DNA of 64,000 nucleotides from Halodesulfovibrio aestuarii. Its GTDB lineage: Bacteria > Desulfobacterota > Desulfovibrionia > Desulfovibrionales > Desulfovibrionaceae. The notes beneath the pieces were generated by a model, which had not been told where the DNA came from, made no database searches, and saw only the letters and a list, made by a program, of their open reading frames with translations. A program made the position numbers and the translations under genes. Shown piece after piece: positions 41,811 through 50,793 of the stretch (position 1 is its first letter; every line of letters begins with the position of its first letter). The stretch lies in assembly GCF_050571805.1 (NCBI RefSeq), contig NZ_CP192219.1, one strand, 5' to 3'.

Positions 41811-42097
41811 TGAATCCATCCGTTATTGTTCGTCGTAAATTGGAATGCGTTCGCAACTCTGTTGGAGTGCTTGCGAAGCAGGAAGGGATTTGCGTCGAAG
41901 ACCAGCTGAACATTAGCAACCTGTACCGCATGATTGCCCAGATTGATGAACGGCACCGTAACAAGCTGAAGCTTACAGGCCACGTTGTTATTCCGCTAAA
42001 GCGCAGAGCATTGGCCGCAGATTGTTTGACTACTGCCGAACGTAATGAATTGGCCAGAAGAGTATGCGGTGGCGGGCATCATGATCCCGCAGCTTAA
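41807..42097 (+). CDS. Hypothetical early phage protein (prophage B copy)
   Basis: A 96-residue basic protein with one K/R difference from the copy at 848-1138. Unknown function; conserved between the two prophages and coupled to the CII-like gene. Confidence 0.6.
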   Translation: MMNPSVIVRRKLECVRNSVGVLAKQEGICVEDQLNISNLYRMIAQIDERHRNKLKLTGHVVIPLKRRALAADCLTTAERNELARRVCGGGHHDPAA

Positions 42098-42163
42098 CCT
42101 ACACATCACATTTTTATTTTTATCGCCTAATATAACGTCAATTTCTAACGAACTGGAGAGATC

Positions 42164-42442
42164 ATGAATAAAGTAGATTGGGAACGCCCGCTGAATGAGG
42201 ATGAGAAGGAATTTAAAGCAATGGTTACTGACCATCTTCCTGCTATCGTTTGCCGTACCGAAATTGCAAAACTGACTGGCGGCTGGCTGACGCTGAACAC
42301 CATCAAAAAAGATGACAGTAACGGCACTGGCCCACGCAAGCGGTTTACATCCGGCAGGAAGGTGCTCTACCGCCGTGACGATCTTATTGAATACGGAATA
42401 CGTCGTTTCGGTCTGGTGGAAATAAAAGGAATTGCTGCCTAG
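42164..42442 (+). CDS. Excisionase-like protein of prophage B
   Basis: A 92-residue winged-helix protein with the Xis-like order GGWLTLNTIKKDDSNGTGPR and GRKVLYRRDDLIEYGIRRFG. The first ten residues equal those of the prophage A protein, the rest only resemble it. It overlaps the convergent integrase by four bases. Ribosome binding site CTGGAGAGATC. Confidence 0.6.
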   Translation: MNKVDWERPLNEDEKEFKAMVTDHLPAIVCRTEIAKLTGGWLTLNTIKKDDSNGTGPRKRFTSGRKVLYRRDDLIEYGIRRFGLVEIKGIAA

Positions 42443-43704
42443 TCCGTGCCAACAGAAAGCAGTTCTACAGCTTCGCGGCTATCGTCCGGAATCAGGTGGG
42501 CATAGCGCTGGGTCATTGCAAGAGTCTTGTGCCGCATAAGCGACTTAATGCGGTAAATATCTACACCAGCAATTGCAAGCCAACTCGCGAAGGTATGCCG
42601 CAAGCTGTGAAACACTATGCGCTGACTCTCTGAGGTTGCATCATCATTGAAGCCTAGAGAGTCCACTACATCTTTAAACAGATGTGAGAAATTTTCGCGC
42701 TTCTTCCCGCCAAAAACCGGAGGGAACACAAGCGCTGCACGTTCGCTGCGAGTCTTACGATCCTTCAACATAGTTATTGCGCTGCTGTTTAGCGGGATAG
42801 TTCCACCGGGCTTTCTGCTGGTAGATTTTCGCACCACTAATGTTTTGCCATAAAAGTTTATATCGCTCCATTCTAGGCGCTGTATCTCACCCATACGCAA
42901 GCCTGTTGTGAGCGAGAGGAGAATAGCATCATGCAAATCCAACCAAGACGCCTTACCCGTAGTTCGGGGAGCGTTCTCAGAATTATTCCTACATGTACGC
43001 AAAATAAGATCTGCTTCTTCTTTTGTGAGGTATCGCTCGCGGGCGTTGCAGTTATCGGAAAGCTTGGGCAGTTCCACGCTGGCGATTGGAGACAGTCCGG
43101 TGAACACCACGTTTCCATCCACAGTGGTAACGGTCGCTCTGTTGAAGGTCTGGCGGATCACGGCCATATGATGCAGGACAGTGCCGTCACTGAGATTATC
43201 CTCATACATGCTATCCATGAACTCATGCAGGAGATCGGGTGTAATGGAGTTGAGGGGCAGTTCACCCAAGAAAGGCAGAATACGATGGTTGGCGCGCTTG
43301 ACGTCGTCCGCCCAGCTGCGCCGCTTCTTCCTGTCCCGTTTCCACGGAATGAAGTGCTCCTCGAAGAACTGACGGAAGGTCATAGCGCGCAGGGTTTCTT
43401 CTTCCTCGACGGCCTTGGCTGCCCGTCTCTTCTCCTCGCGCTGCTCCATCAACTCCTTAAAGGTGGTGGGCGTCTCTCCCTGCTTGTAGTTCTGCTGGAG
43501 CTGGTTGCGCATGCGAGTGATCTCGGCTGCCGTCCATCCTTCAGAGGACCAGCCAAGCCCTTCCTCATGCTCTTTGCCGTTGCGATACCAACGGACGCAG
43601 AAGTATTTATCAGGGCGGCTACGGTGCTTGCGATCTTCAAGCTCATAGTAGCGGATGCCTCTTGCACCCTTCACCCGGAACCATGTTTTCTTTGCTTTCA
43701 TCAT
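42439..43704 (-). CDS. int: Tyrosine recombinase (integrase) of prophage B
   Basis: A 421-residue integrase. Catalytic residues are visible: Arg in GLRMGEIQRLEW, His/Arg in FHSLRHTFASW, Tyr in QRYAHLIPD. ATG 43704 is preceded by GGGGGAGAGGTGAGC, a strong site that fixes the start. The N-terminal part (VRWYRNGKEHEEGLGWSSEG) parallels int A. It faces away from the att site 135 bp to the right. Confidence 0.92.
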   Translation of the reverse strand: MMKAKKTWFRVKGARGIRYYELEDRKHRSRPDKYFCVRWYRNGKEHEEGLGWSSEGWTAAEITRMRNQLQQNYKQGETPTTFKELMEQREEKRRAAKAVEEEETLRAMTFRQFFEEHFIPWKRDRKKRRSWADDVKRANHRILPFLGELPLNSITPDLLHEFMDSMYEDNLSDGTVLHHMAVIRQTFNRATVTTVDGNVVFTGLSPIASVELPKLSDNCNARERYLTKEEADLILRTCRNNSENAPRTTGKASWLDLHDAILLSLTTGLRMGEIQRLEWSDINFYGKTLVVRKSTSRKPGGTIPLNSSAITMLKDRKTRSERAALVFPPVFGGKKRENFSHLFKDVVDSLGFNDDATSESQRIVFHSLRHTFASWLAIAGVDIYRIKSLMRHKTLAMTQRYAHLIPDDSREAVELLSVGTD

Positions 43705-43713
43705 GCTCACCTC

Positions 43714-43736
43714 TCCCCCGTTATGCCCCCGCTTTT
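43714..43736 (+). promoter_or_regulatory. Candidate integrase arm-type site, right end of prophage B
   Basis: Matches 2974-2996 at 21 of 23 positions in the same orientation, just upstream of the int start. It overlaps the ribosome binding region of int, so integrase binding could also repress int expression. Confidence 0.4.
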
Positions 43737-43838
43737 TTACATGGTCAAGACACAACATGCCACACACCTTTCAACTCAACATACTGCTATTACTACATCT
43801 AACACAGCAAGACACACCTACAAACCCGTTGGGAAGGT

Positions 43839-43897
43839 ATTCAAAATCCGCCGGCTTTACAGCTGTGGGAGTTCAAGTCTCCCTCTCGGTACCATGT
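43839..43897 (+). repeat. attR of prophage B, 59-bp direct repeat (tRNA-Leu 3' part)
   Basis: Identical to 2844-2902. After it the sequence is no longer phage-like. It ends in the tRNA CCA and is followed at once by a terminator, so it is the original 3' end of the tRNA-Leu(CAA) gene. Confidence 0.9.
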
Positions 43898-43904
43898 AAA
43901 AACA

Positions 43905-43937
43905 GGCACTTACGTAGAAATACGTGAGTGCCTTTTT
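43905..43937 (+). terminator. Original host terminator of tRNA-Leu
   Basis: GGCACTTACGTA pairs with TACGTGAGTGCC (one mismatch) around GAAA, followed by five T. It lies 8 bp after the CCA of the right att copy. Bases 43938-44057 hold no further gene. Confidence 0.8.
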
Positions 43938-44057
43938 ACTTTTCAAATTCTGGAATTTTTATTTTGTACAACTTCTGTACAACCTTTTGCTCAAAACAAT
44001 AATTAGCGATCAAACACTATCCGCAGCTCTCCTAACCTTTTTTTAGAGATCTCAGTA

Positions 44058-45731
44058 TCAATCTTCTGGAATTACAGCACGAGCATAGCCAAGATATTCA
44101 TTCTGTGGAGTTCGTCGTTGTGTCCAAGGCCTTCTAACTGGAAAACCCTCTGGACGTTCACGCTGAGAGCAATGAGTCAAAACTAGATGGCTTTTAGCCC
44201 TTGAAGCCCCTACGAAGAATGTACACAGGTTTTCATCGACGTCATCCCCCCAAAAAGTGTTTGCTTCCACAGCCTGAAGAATCACCGCTTCAAACTCTAA
44301 CCCCTTCGCCTTATGCATTGTTAATAGCCTTACTGCATTAATATCGCCAACTGCATGCAAAGCCATAACAAAAGAGTCATCCATCTCATCATCTACTTCA
44401 ATAAGGTCTTTGGCCTGCTTAACAAGTTCTTGAAGTCTCGGCAGCTTTTGATATTCATAAGACAACAAAGCTAGTCTTTGATGCTTTAACTTATTCAATA
44501 ATTCTCTAACGAGAGTCCATTTACTCTCAAAATCAAGAAACTCCTCCCTAGAATTCTTAACTTTCTTACATTGTCCATTGAGATGGTCTCTAATCTCTTG
44601 GGCAAAACTCTCTGAATCAACATCAAGAGTTATTATTTTTATAGTCTCCCAAAAATTAGACCAAGCTTCAGGTTCTCTATCACCGAAGAGAATTAATAAG
44701 TAATCAATGATAAGAGTAAAGATTGGTTGGTGGATCAAGTCTTGATTCTCATGTTCATCTCGAAAAGGGATTTCATGTTGGCTTAATTCGCTCATTACTT
44801 TTTGCAAATAATACTTCAAATCACTCCGAACAATTATCGCAATCTCTGAAACGGGCAAACCTTCTTCTATCCAAGTCTGTATCTGTTTCCGAACTTGGAT
44901 CGCTTCTTCAGCACAATTATCAAAGTGCCAAATCTCAACCGTCCCCTCTTCTTGATCCTCTGCCACCATTTTAAGAACAGCCTCAGGCTCTAAAACTTGT
45001 ACAATCTCATTTTGCATTCGCCTCAAGCGTTTTTTTGAGCGAAAATTCATATAAAGACGAGAGACATTAGCTTCAAAATCTTCACGATATTGTTCAAAAA
45101 CACCCTCTAACGCATTAGCCCATCCCATTATCCTCTGTTTATAATCACCAACGGCTACCACACGAGAAGAACTACCTTTAAAAGCAAGCTGCAACAGTTC
45201 ATACTGCCTATCTGTACAATCCTGAAATTCGTCCAAAAAGACATCAGAATATGTTGCTCGTAACGCCCTGCCTGCATACTCACACTGCTGAAGTATAGAT
45301 ATTGCTAGCGGCAAAAAATCTGAAAAAGTAATTTGCTTACGATCAACTCTCACATCACCAACAGTGAAGTCTACATCTAGTGCTTCTCGTCCTGTTAGAA
45401 CGGGCCTAAATTTTTGAATAAGCATCAGTGCAAAGCCATGAAAGGTAAAAGAGTCGAAGCGAGTTGACTTTTCATAACCACATCGAGCGATTACCCGATC
45501 TTTTATATTTCTTGTTGCATCAACTTTAAAAGAAATTGCCAAAATTCTTTTAGGATAGCGGGTAAGTCCTGTTTGCAACAAAAAGCCTGCACGTTGAGCC
45601 AATACTTCTGTTTTTCCAGCCCCTGGTCCAGCAGTTAGCAGCAGGCTCCCCTCAATCGATGTTGCGGCACTTAATGCAGCCGGTTCCATCTGTTCAACCC
45701 CTGAAGGTTTCCAACCAGCTACATCGATCAC
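44058..45731 (-). CDS. gajB: Gabija-like UvrD-family helicase (GajB-like)
   Basis: A 557-residue SF1 helicase. Walker A AGPGAGKT at residues 34-41, SFKVDATRNIKDRV, Walker B/DEAD-like FLDEFQDCT near 163, RMNFRSKKR-like motif IV (LYMNFRSKKRLRR), and motif V TMHKAKGLEFEAVIL. It overlaps the OLD nuclease gene by four bases (ATGA), the pairing that defines Gabija and class 2 OLD systems. In Gabija, GajB senses or processes DNA ends and supports GajA. Slightly longer than the Bacillus protein. Confidence 0.75.
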   Translation of the reverse strand: MIDVAGWKPSGVEQMEPAALSAATSIEGSLLLTAGPGAGKTEVLAQRAGFLLQTGLTRYPKRILAISFKVDATRNIKDRVIARCGYEKSTRFDSFTFHGFALMLIQKFRPVLTGREALDVDFTVGDVRVDRKQITFSDFLPLAISILQQCEYAGRALRATYSDVFLDEFQDCTDRQYELLQLAFKGSSSRVVAVGDYKQRIMGWANALEGVFEQYREDFEANVSRLYMNFRSKKRLRRMQNEIVQVLEPEAVLKMVAEDQEEGTVEIWHFDNCAEEAIQVRKQIQTWIEEGLPVSEIAIIVRSDLKYYLQKVMSELSQHEIPFRDEHENQDLIHQPIFTLIIDYLLILFGDREPEAWSNFWETIKIITLDVDSESFAQEIRDHLNGQCKKVKNSREEFLDFESKWTLVRELLNKLKHQRLALLSYEYQKLPRLQELVKQAKDLIEVDDEMDDSFVMALHAVGDINAVRLLTMHKAKGLEFEAVILQAVEANTFWGDDVDENLCTFFVGASRAKSHLVLTHCSQRERPEGFPVRRPWTQRRTPQNEYLGYARAVIPED

Positions 45732-47665
45732 TCTGGAGCCTCCTCAAGGAGATTTTTAACTTTATCTATAAGTCGCGATAAAAAAGAAGGCATAGTATCG
45801 CAGAGTTTCCCACTTTCAATATTAGTTAAGGCTGTTATATGGGTCGCAGGCTTACTGTTTACCTTGAATAACTTATGATATGATTCAAAAAATTTTCTTT
45901 CCTCTACTCTATACTGAGCTGCCTTAAAGTACCCTTTGCCTAGTACTGACCTAATGGTTGCCTTGTTAGGTAACCTAGCACTCTTTGCACCATACTCTGC
46001 AGAAAAGCAGCAAAGCATAGAAAAATCGAGATCCAACGGTGAAGAATAATAAATATTTGCCTCCTCAAAATCATTAACCACTTTGTCATGAGTATTAATC
46101 TCAAAATAATTTCGAACTAAATGCTTCTGACTATTCCATGCTTCGATATACTTGTCATCAAGCGTCTCAAAAAGATCATCTGAGGGTCTATATTTTTTTA
46201 ATTCATTATAAGCATACTTTAATCGCCCCCATCCACCACCATATCTTGCAACATCTAAATCAAGTAGTGTTACGAAAGGAATCCCAAGAGCGAACAAAAG
46301 CCGCCAGAAGTGGTTCACATGCCGCCCACCTAGCGGGGCGACAACTATCCCTGAATGATCAACAGGCATCCCTTTAGCCTCAAAAAGCTTTGGCAATACT
46401 AGCAGTTCACTGTCCCCCTCACCAAGGACAACCACTCTTGCAAAATAAACCTCTGGATATGCCATAACAGCCTGTCTTACGAACTTATGAGCCTCATCTT
46501 CTTTACCAGGCATCACAATCTCTTTGACATATGTAGTACGATTAGGACCGAGTCGAAAATAACGCACCTGCTCTGGTTCAATTCTTTTCAAGACAGAAGG
46601 GGCATGAGTTGCAATAAGAGACTGCGAGCTATCATCTCTACCAAGCTTTTCAAGTGCGTCTATGATCCGACCTAAATAATAAGGAGCCAGGCTATTCTCG
46701 GGCTCCTCTACAGCTAAAATGGTAAACACTGCCGGACGCATTTTATCTACATCAAATCCTTCTTCACCCCCAGCTAATGCAGATTGTCCAAATCGATGAG
46801 AAGCTAAGACCAAAGCAATATATAAGAGAGACTTTTGGCCATCACTCAAACGAGAATACTCAACAAACTCTTCATCATGCCCTGGGCTAAAAAGGATACT
46901 AAGATGCTTTAAAAAGGATTCAATATCACTGCTTCCAAAACTCATCTTGGGATCTTTGAAAAACGCTCCCTTATGCAGTCGTCCCCAATACTTTTCTAAA
47001 AGTTCATTAAATGAACTTACTGTTGTATTTTCCCCAAGACACTCAGCTGCATCGCAGGCTAGTGCTTCAACATCACTTTGCTGTGCCTTCCACTCAACAG
47101 CCCTTAAAATCCGACCAATAACAGTATTTACGCCATACGCGATGTGGTCAGAGGGGTCTCTTCTCGCAGGTAAGTAATGAAGTTGAATATTATTACGATC
47201 AAGTTTGCTTACAGAAAATTTATCAAACGTACCGTCAGGTTTTATATTCGACACATAATGCAAAGAAGCTTCTATTTCACCGACAATGTTAAGTTCTGCA
47301 TCTAGCCTATATCGAACCATAGGTAGCTCTTCAGGGGCATTTAAACGCATATGCTGAAAATGAGCAGCCACAGCATGTTCACCTTCTGGATCATCGTTAT
47401 TAAGTTCATTAACTATAAAATCGGCTTCTACCCAAAATGAAAGAGACTCACCTACTGGCTCCTGCCCGACAGGCCTATGAAAATCCGATTTTTGTATCTT
47501 TCTAAGCGCTGGATCAAACGCAAACATTCTACTCAAAGCCTGCAGAGCTGCAGTCTTACCAGCACCATTCGGTCCAATTAATGCTGTGACCTTCTCAAGT
47601 TCGATCTCAGTAGGTTCAGGCCCAAAACATTGAAAATTTGAAATTCGTAGTCGTTCTAACTTCAT
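45728..47665 (-). CDS. gajA: Gabija-like OLD-family ATPase/TOPRIM nuclease (GajA-like)
   Basis: A 645-residue protein. N-terminal ABC-type ATPase: Walker A IGPNGAGKT at residues 30-38, signature-like LSDGQKSLLYIALVLAS, Walker B FTILAVEEPENSLAP, and a His switch-like ATHAPS. C-terminal TOPRIM: GEGDSE near 410 and LLDLDVARYGG near 471. This is the layout of OLD nucleases and GajA, which cut phage DNA when nucleotides fall. First gene of the two-gene operon. Confidence 0.75.
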   Translation of the reverse strand: MKLERLRISNFQCFGPEPTEIELEKVTALIGPNGAGKTAALQALSRMFAFDPALRKIQKSDFHRPVGQEPVGESLSFWVEADFIVNELNNDDPEGEHAVAAHFQHMRLNAPEELPMVRYRLDAELNIVGEIEASLHYVSNIKPDGTFDKFSVSKLDRNNIQLHYLPARRDPSDHIAYGVNTVIGRILRAVEWKAQQSDVEALACDAAECLGENTTVSSFNELLEKYWGRLHKGAFFKDPKMSFGSSDIESFLKHLSILFSPGHDEEFVEYSRLSDGQKSLLYIALVLASHRFGQSALAGGEEGFDVDKMRPAVFTILAVEEPENSLAPYYLGRIIDALEKLGRDDSSQSLIATHAPSVLKRIEPEQVRYFRLGPNRTTYVKEIVMPGKEDEAHKFVRQAVMAYPEVYFARVVVLGEGDSELLVLPKLFEAKGMPVDHSGIVVAPLGGRHVNHFWRLLFALGIPFVTLLDLDVARYGGGWGRLKYAYNELKKYRPSDDLFETLDDKYIEAWNSQKHLVRNYFEINTHDKVVNDFEEANIYYSSPLDLDFSMLCCFSAEYGAKSARLPNKATIRSVLGKGYFKAAQYRVEERKFFESYHKLFKVNSKPATHITALTNIESGKLCDTMPSFLSRLIDKVKNLLEEAPE

Positions 47666-48383
47666 AGTTATCCTTGGAGCAGCTGGTTCAGCTTATCAAA
47701 TGCATAAAAAGACAAATCTGCATGTGGCACGACAATGCAATATAATACCCTATTGTCATTACTAAAAACGTCATCATAAAGCTAAGTCCCCTCTACAAGG
47801 AACTCCTACTTTAAGCTAGCCCCCACTTACAAACTATTCCACCCGTTACCATATAAAACCGTCACCCTACTTCCCCAATCCTTCCCACTCCGCTTTTCTC
47901 TCTTCAACGCATTGTGATACGAAACAACAAAACCACAGCATGTTCAGTCATAGGAGGGACCAATATGCAGAATTTATTCAAAGGAGGTAGTATGAAGACT
48001 AAATTTAAGGAGGACCTAATATGTAGCAATCTCTCTGAATAGAGGAACCGAATCCATTTTTTTACCAAGGAGGATAACAAGAGACTCTTTAAACTAACTA
48101 TAACAATCCAACCTTTCGACTTTTGTCGGCCTTGGCGTGATGCGGGTTATGCACGAGCGTCAGTCACAGCTTGCTGTTAGTCGATTAGGGTCTTTACTTG
48201 CGCCCTCAGCACGGCATATCTCCACATTTTATCACCCCCTCCCCCTTAAAAAACAGTCAAAATGCACAATTCCAGGTAGGGGGGGGAGGATAAAAAGTAA
48301 CTCATTTTCACAGCTAGCGTCTCAATAGACAAACTGCTATATTAAAATTTCTTTTAATCTCTTAAAAAGAAAATGGAAAAAAA
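47666..48383. promoter_or_regulatory. Intergenic region with four perfect Shine-Dalgarno sequences and mini-ORFs
   Basis: TAGGAGG at 47951-47957 (ATG 47965), AAGGAGG at 47981-47987 (ATG 47992), AAGGAGG at 48007-48013 (ATG 48021 followed at once by TAG) and AAGGAGG at 48067-48073 (no start). The first two starts share one 25-codon frame ending at 48042. The rest of the interval (48080-48383) holds no gene I can support. It also contains the promoter side of the Gabija operon. Confidence 0.5.
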
Positions 48384-49118
48384 ATGTTCGCCAACGAACT
48401 AAAAAAAATTGACGATCTCCAAAACGAAATAAAGTCACTTCGCCCTTTAGATGAAGATGAGATCTTACAGCTTAAAGAATACTATCGAATCGGCTTAACC
48501 TACAGCAGTAACGCCCTTGAAGGCAGCTCTCTCACTGAAAGTGAAACGAAGGTTATTATCGAGGATGGGCTTACTATTGGTGGTAAATCCATTAAAGAAC
48601 ATATGGAAGTATTGGGGCATAGCGAAGCTTTCTCATTCATTCACGATATTGCATCAAGCGAATTACTATCTGAAGAAGATCTACTTAAAATCCATAGCTT
48701 AGTTTATGGCCGTGTGGATAAAGATCAGGCAGGGATCTACAGAGACAAGAGAATCTTTCTATCAGGGTCAAAATATAGCTTTCCAAAGCCTGCTGAAGTG
48801 CAGCCTTTAATGACCGAGTTCTTCAACAAACTTCCTGCAATGAAAAAAGAACTACATCCTGTCGTCTTCGCTGCTCAAGCCCATAAAGAATTTGTGTTTA
48901 TCCATCCTTTTGTGGACGGTAACGGTAGAGTTGGCAGACTGCTTATGAATTTACTACTTATTCAGGCTGGGCACCTCATCACAATTATCCCACCCGTTCT
49001 TCGCAGCGAATACATTGCAAGCTTAGAAAAAGCACATACTGATGACTCTGACTTCGTTAGTTTTATTCTTCGCTGCCACATTGAAGCTCAAAAAGAATAT
49101 CTACGCCTCGTAAGATAA
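48384..49118 (+). CDS. Fic family protein (predicted AMPylase) with N-terminal inhibitory helix
   Basis: A 244-residue protein with the full Fic motif HPFVDGNGRVGR (from about residue 174). An inhibitory motif of the S/T-x3-E-G/N type, SNALEG, occupies residues 42-47, so it is a class II-like, autoinhibited Fic enzyme. It would transfer AMP or another nucleotide to a protein hydroxyl. No separate antitoxin gene is adjacent. It ends at a hairpin shared with the convergent gene. Confidence 0.85.
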   Translation: MFANELKKIDDLQNEIKSLRPLDEDEILQLKEYYRIGLTYSSNALEGSSLTESETKVIIEDGLTIGGKSIKEHMEVLGHSEAFSFIHDIASSELLSEEDLLKIHSLVYGRVDKDQAGIYRDKRIFLSGSKYSFPKPAEVQPLMTEFFNKLPAMKKELHPVVFAAQAHKEFVFIHPFVDGNGRVGRLLMNLLLIQAGHLITIIPPVLRSEYIASLEKAHTDDSDFVSFILRCHIEAQKEYLRLVR

Positions 49119-49127
49119 AAGAATATA

Positions 49128-49161
49128 CAAGGTGAGACCTCGGAAATGAGATTTCACCTTG
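49128..49161. terminator. Hairpin between the Fic gene and the convergent gene
   Basis: CAAGGTGA (49128-49135) pairs with TCACCTTG (49154-49161). There is no long T run, so termination strength is uncertain. Confidence 0.45.
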
Positions 49162-49165
49162 TGTG

Positions 49166-49561
49166 TTACGTAATGCATTGAAGCGATATCATATTCCTTC
49201 CGTCCACAGACTGACATGTCGCATGCGTTAAAGCGTCATGAGGCACAATCCCGCCCCCCATTGGAACCTGATCCAGATATGGAGAAGGTATCAAATCCAC
49301 AGCTTGGCCATAAAGAGTGAAACATACGTCTTCTCCGTCCAGAGTAATAATCAAGTCAGCTGAGATTGAGTAACCTTCAGGCCACCTTCCTCCAGGCTTT
49401 AACTTGCGGCGCTTTACGACCTGTCCATCAACCCATTTCAGCAGCCAGAATTCTATTTCAAGAACTCTAAACTCAATACTGTTACCAATCGGAATATAGT
49501 TTAGGCAGAACATGCCATCATGACAGGTTAAGTAGCTTGAGTACTTTTGTCTTCTCATCAC
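49166..49561 (-). CDS. Hypothetical protein
   Basis: A 131-residue protein of unknown family, beta-rich (FCLNYIPIGNSIEFRVLEIE). AGAGGAAAGTGTG precedes ATG 49561. It lies in the accessory block next to the replication-like gene at 49831. Confidence 0.5.
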   Translation of the reverse strand: MMRRQKYSSYLTCHDGMFCLNYIPIGNSIEFRVLEIEFWLLKWVDGQVVKRRKLKPGGRWPEGYSISADLIITLDGEDVCFTLYGQAVDLIPSPYLDQVPMGGGIVPHDALTHATCQSVDGRNMISLQCIT

Positions 49562-49830
49562 ACTTTCCTCTTAATGAACGTGAATACGTCTTTCACGCAT
49601 AAAGTTAACAGGCTGAGTTACGAGGTAATTTCTACCTGCTGTGCTGTTCTAAGTTAAGCTTTAAGCACTCTAAACAGCACGCAGTACATATCTACCCAAC
49701 TCACTGCAACCACTATGTTTACAAAGTAAGAGCCCAGACAGAGCAATAAACTCCATCCGGACTCTTAAAACGACACACATATGTGAAGATGATTCTCAGG
49801 ATATATAATACTCCTTACTTTTTTCCGTCA
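49562..49830. other. Intergenic region with an imperfect inverted repeat
   Basis: No gene seen. TACCTGCTGTGCTGTT (near 49633-49648) is complementary with few mismatches to AACAGCACGCAGTA (near 49673-49686), around a TTAAGCTTTAA palindrome. It could be a leader or operator; nothing more can be said. Confidence 0.35.
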
Positions 49831-50463
49831 TCATCCTATTGGCATATGCTTCCATTGAGAACACCCAAACATGTGCTTACCTTTCGGTTCATAGCCTTTA
49901 GTATTAACTTTGGCTAAGTAACTGCAGCGATAAAAACATTTCGCATATAAGTCCTCAAAATTATCCTGACTACGACGGAAGTTGTAGTAACTCGTAACAG
50001 AATTGCCCTGACGGTCTTTATGACAGTAATGCACTAACCCCTGGGGGCTTGGAGCAACTTTTACAGCTCGATTCCAGTGTTCCTCAGCCTTTTTTAAGAG
50101 CGTATGTGGAGCCTGATGCCTATTGCCATTTACAGTAAGCATACAATGGTAATGCTGATGCTTCTCACGAGATTGCTCACGAACCCAAAGCAACTTTGGA
50201 CTAGAGCCATTACGACTTAAATTACGAATGTACGTATCGTAAAACGTAGATATCGCATGATTATCAAGTGACGCTGAATATCCAGCAGGGAAACGTAAGT
50301 CAAAACGGACAACAAGTACCTTGTTATGTTTTATGAATTGGGATTCAAGAATCCCCTTTATATTCTCTAGTATTTCTTCAATACATCCTTGATCTTTTTC
50401 AAAATCAGTATTGATTGGAAGGTCCTTGTAAGTGGAATCATAAGTTACGTTTTTATGCTTCAT
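49831..50463 (-). CDS. YagK/YfjJ C-terminal domain (inovirus Gp2-like) protein
   Basis: A 210-residue protein with the family pattern: LVVRFDLRFPAGY, then EKHQHYHCMLTVNGN with the His-rich core, and VHYCHKDRQGNSVTSYYNFR. The family occurs in integrative elements such as CP4-57 and inoviruses and is thought to act in replication. Here it is isolated, so it is probably a remnant of a small integrated element. AAAGGAGTAAAAA precedes ATG 50463. Confidence 0.75.
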   Translation of the reverse strand: MKHKNVTYDSTYKDLPINTDFEKDQGCIEEILENIKGILESQFIKHNKVLVVRFDLRFPAGYSASLDNHAISTFYDTYIRNLSRNGSSPKLLWVREQSREKHQHYHCMLTVNGNRHQAPHTLLKKAEEHWNRAVKVAPSPQGLVHYCHKDRQGNSVTSYYNFRRSQDNFEDLYAKCFYRCSYLAKVNTKGYEPKGKHMFGCSQWKHMPIG

Positions 50464-50793
50464 TTTTTACTCCTTTGTTTTCTGTTATCTAATCTAGTTA
50501 TTAGAATAAAAAAAAATGACTAACTCTGTTGGTTAGTCATAAGTCCTATTGCTATCTTTCAAGCTTACTTTATTCTTCTCTAGAAAAAATAATAAAGAGT
50601 TCTTATTTAGGTATTACCTATTTACCTAGCAAAGTAAGAGCTACAAAGAATTAAATACGACAAACTTCACAATGTCGTTTCTATGTAAAACAACACAAAT
50701 AAATTTGACGGAAATATTTCTCGTATATTATATACATACAAGAGATTGGCACCTTAACACAAAAAGAGGAGCCAATACTGACTCCTCTTCCAA
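50464..50793. other. AT-rich intergenic region
   Basis: No gene supported. It contains AT-rich direct and inverted short motifs around 50500-50650 (TAACTCTGTTGGTTAGTC hairpin near 50519-50537) and the promoter side of the YfjJ-like gene. Confidence 0.3.

Larger units (their letters stand above)
2844..43838. mobile_element. Prophage B, complete temperate myovirus-type prophage (about 41.0 kb)
   Basis: It is bounded by identical 59-bp att repeats in a tRNA-Leu(CAA) 3' end. It contains replication, packaging, capsid, lysis, contractile tail, immunity and integration modules without obvious disruption of structural genes, so it may be inducible. Head and packaging genes are lambda-like (GpA terminase, lambda-type portal) while the tail is P2-like. 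Two cargo blocks (10.06-14.35 kb and 33.1-40.3 kb) carry non-structural genes with their own terminators. Confidence 0.9.

Noticed and set aside
43839..43897. Complete tRNA gene
   Set aside because: Only the anticodon loop to CCA part is present; the D arm and 5' acceptor strand are missing on both copies in this window.
42931..43899. 322-codon plus-strand open frame opposite integrase B
   Set aside because: Antisense to int B and running into the att site; no ribosome binding site or recognisable domain.
48137..48328. 63-codon frame between the SD array and the Fic gene
   Set aside because: No ribosome binding site and no recognisable sequence.
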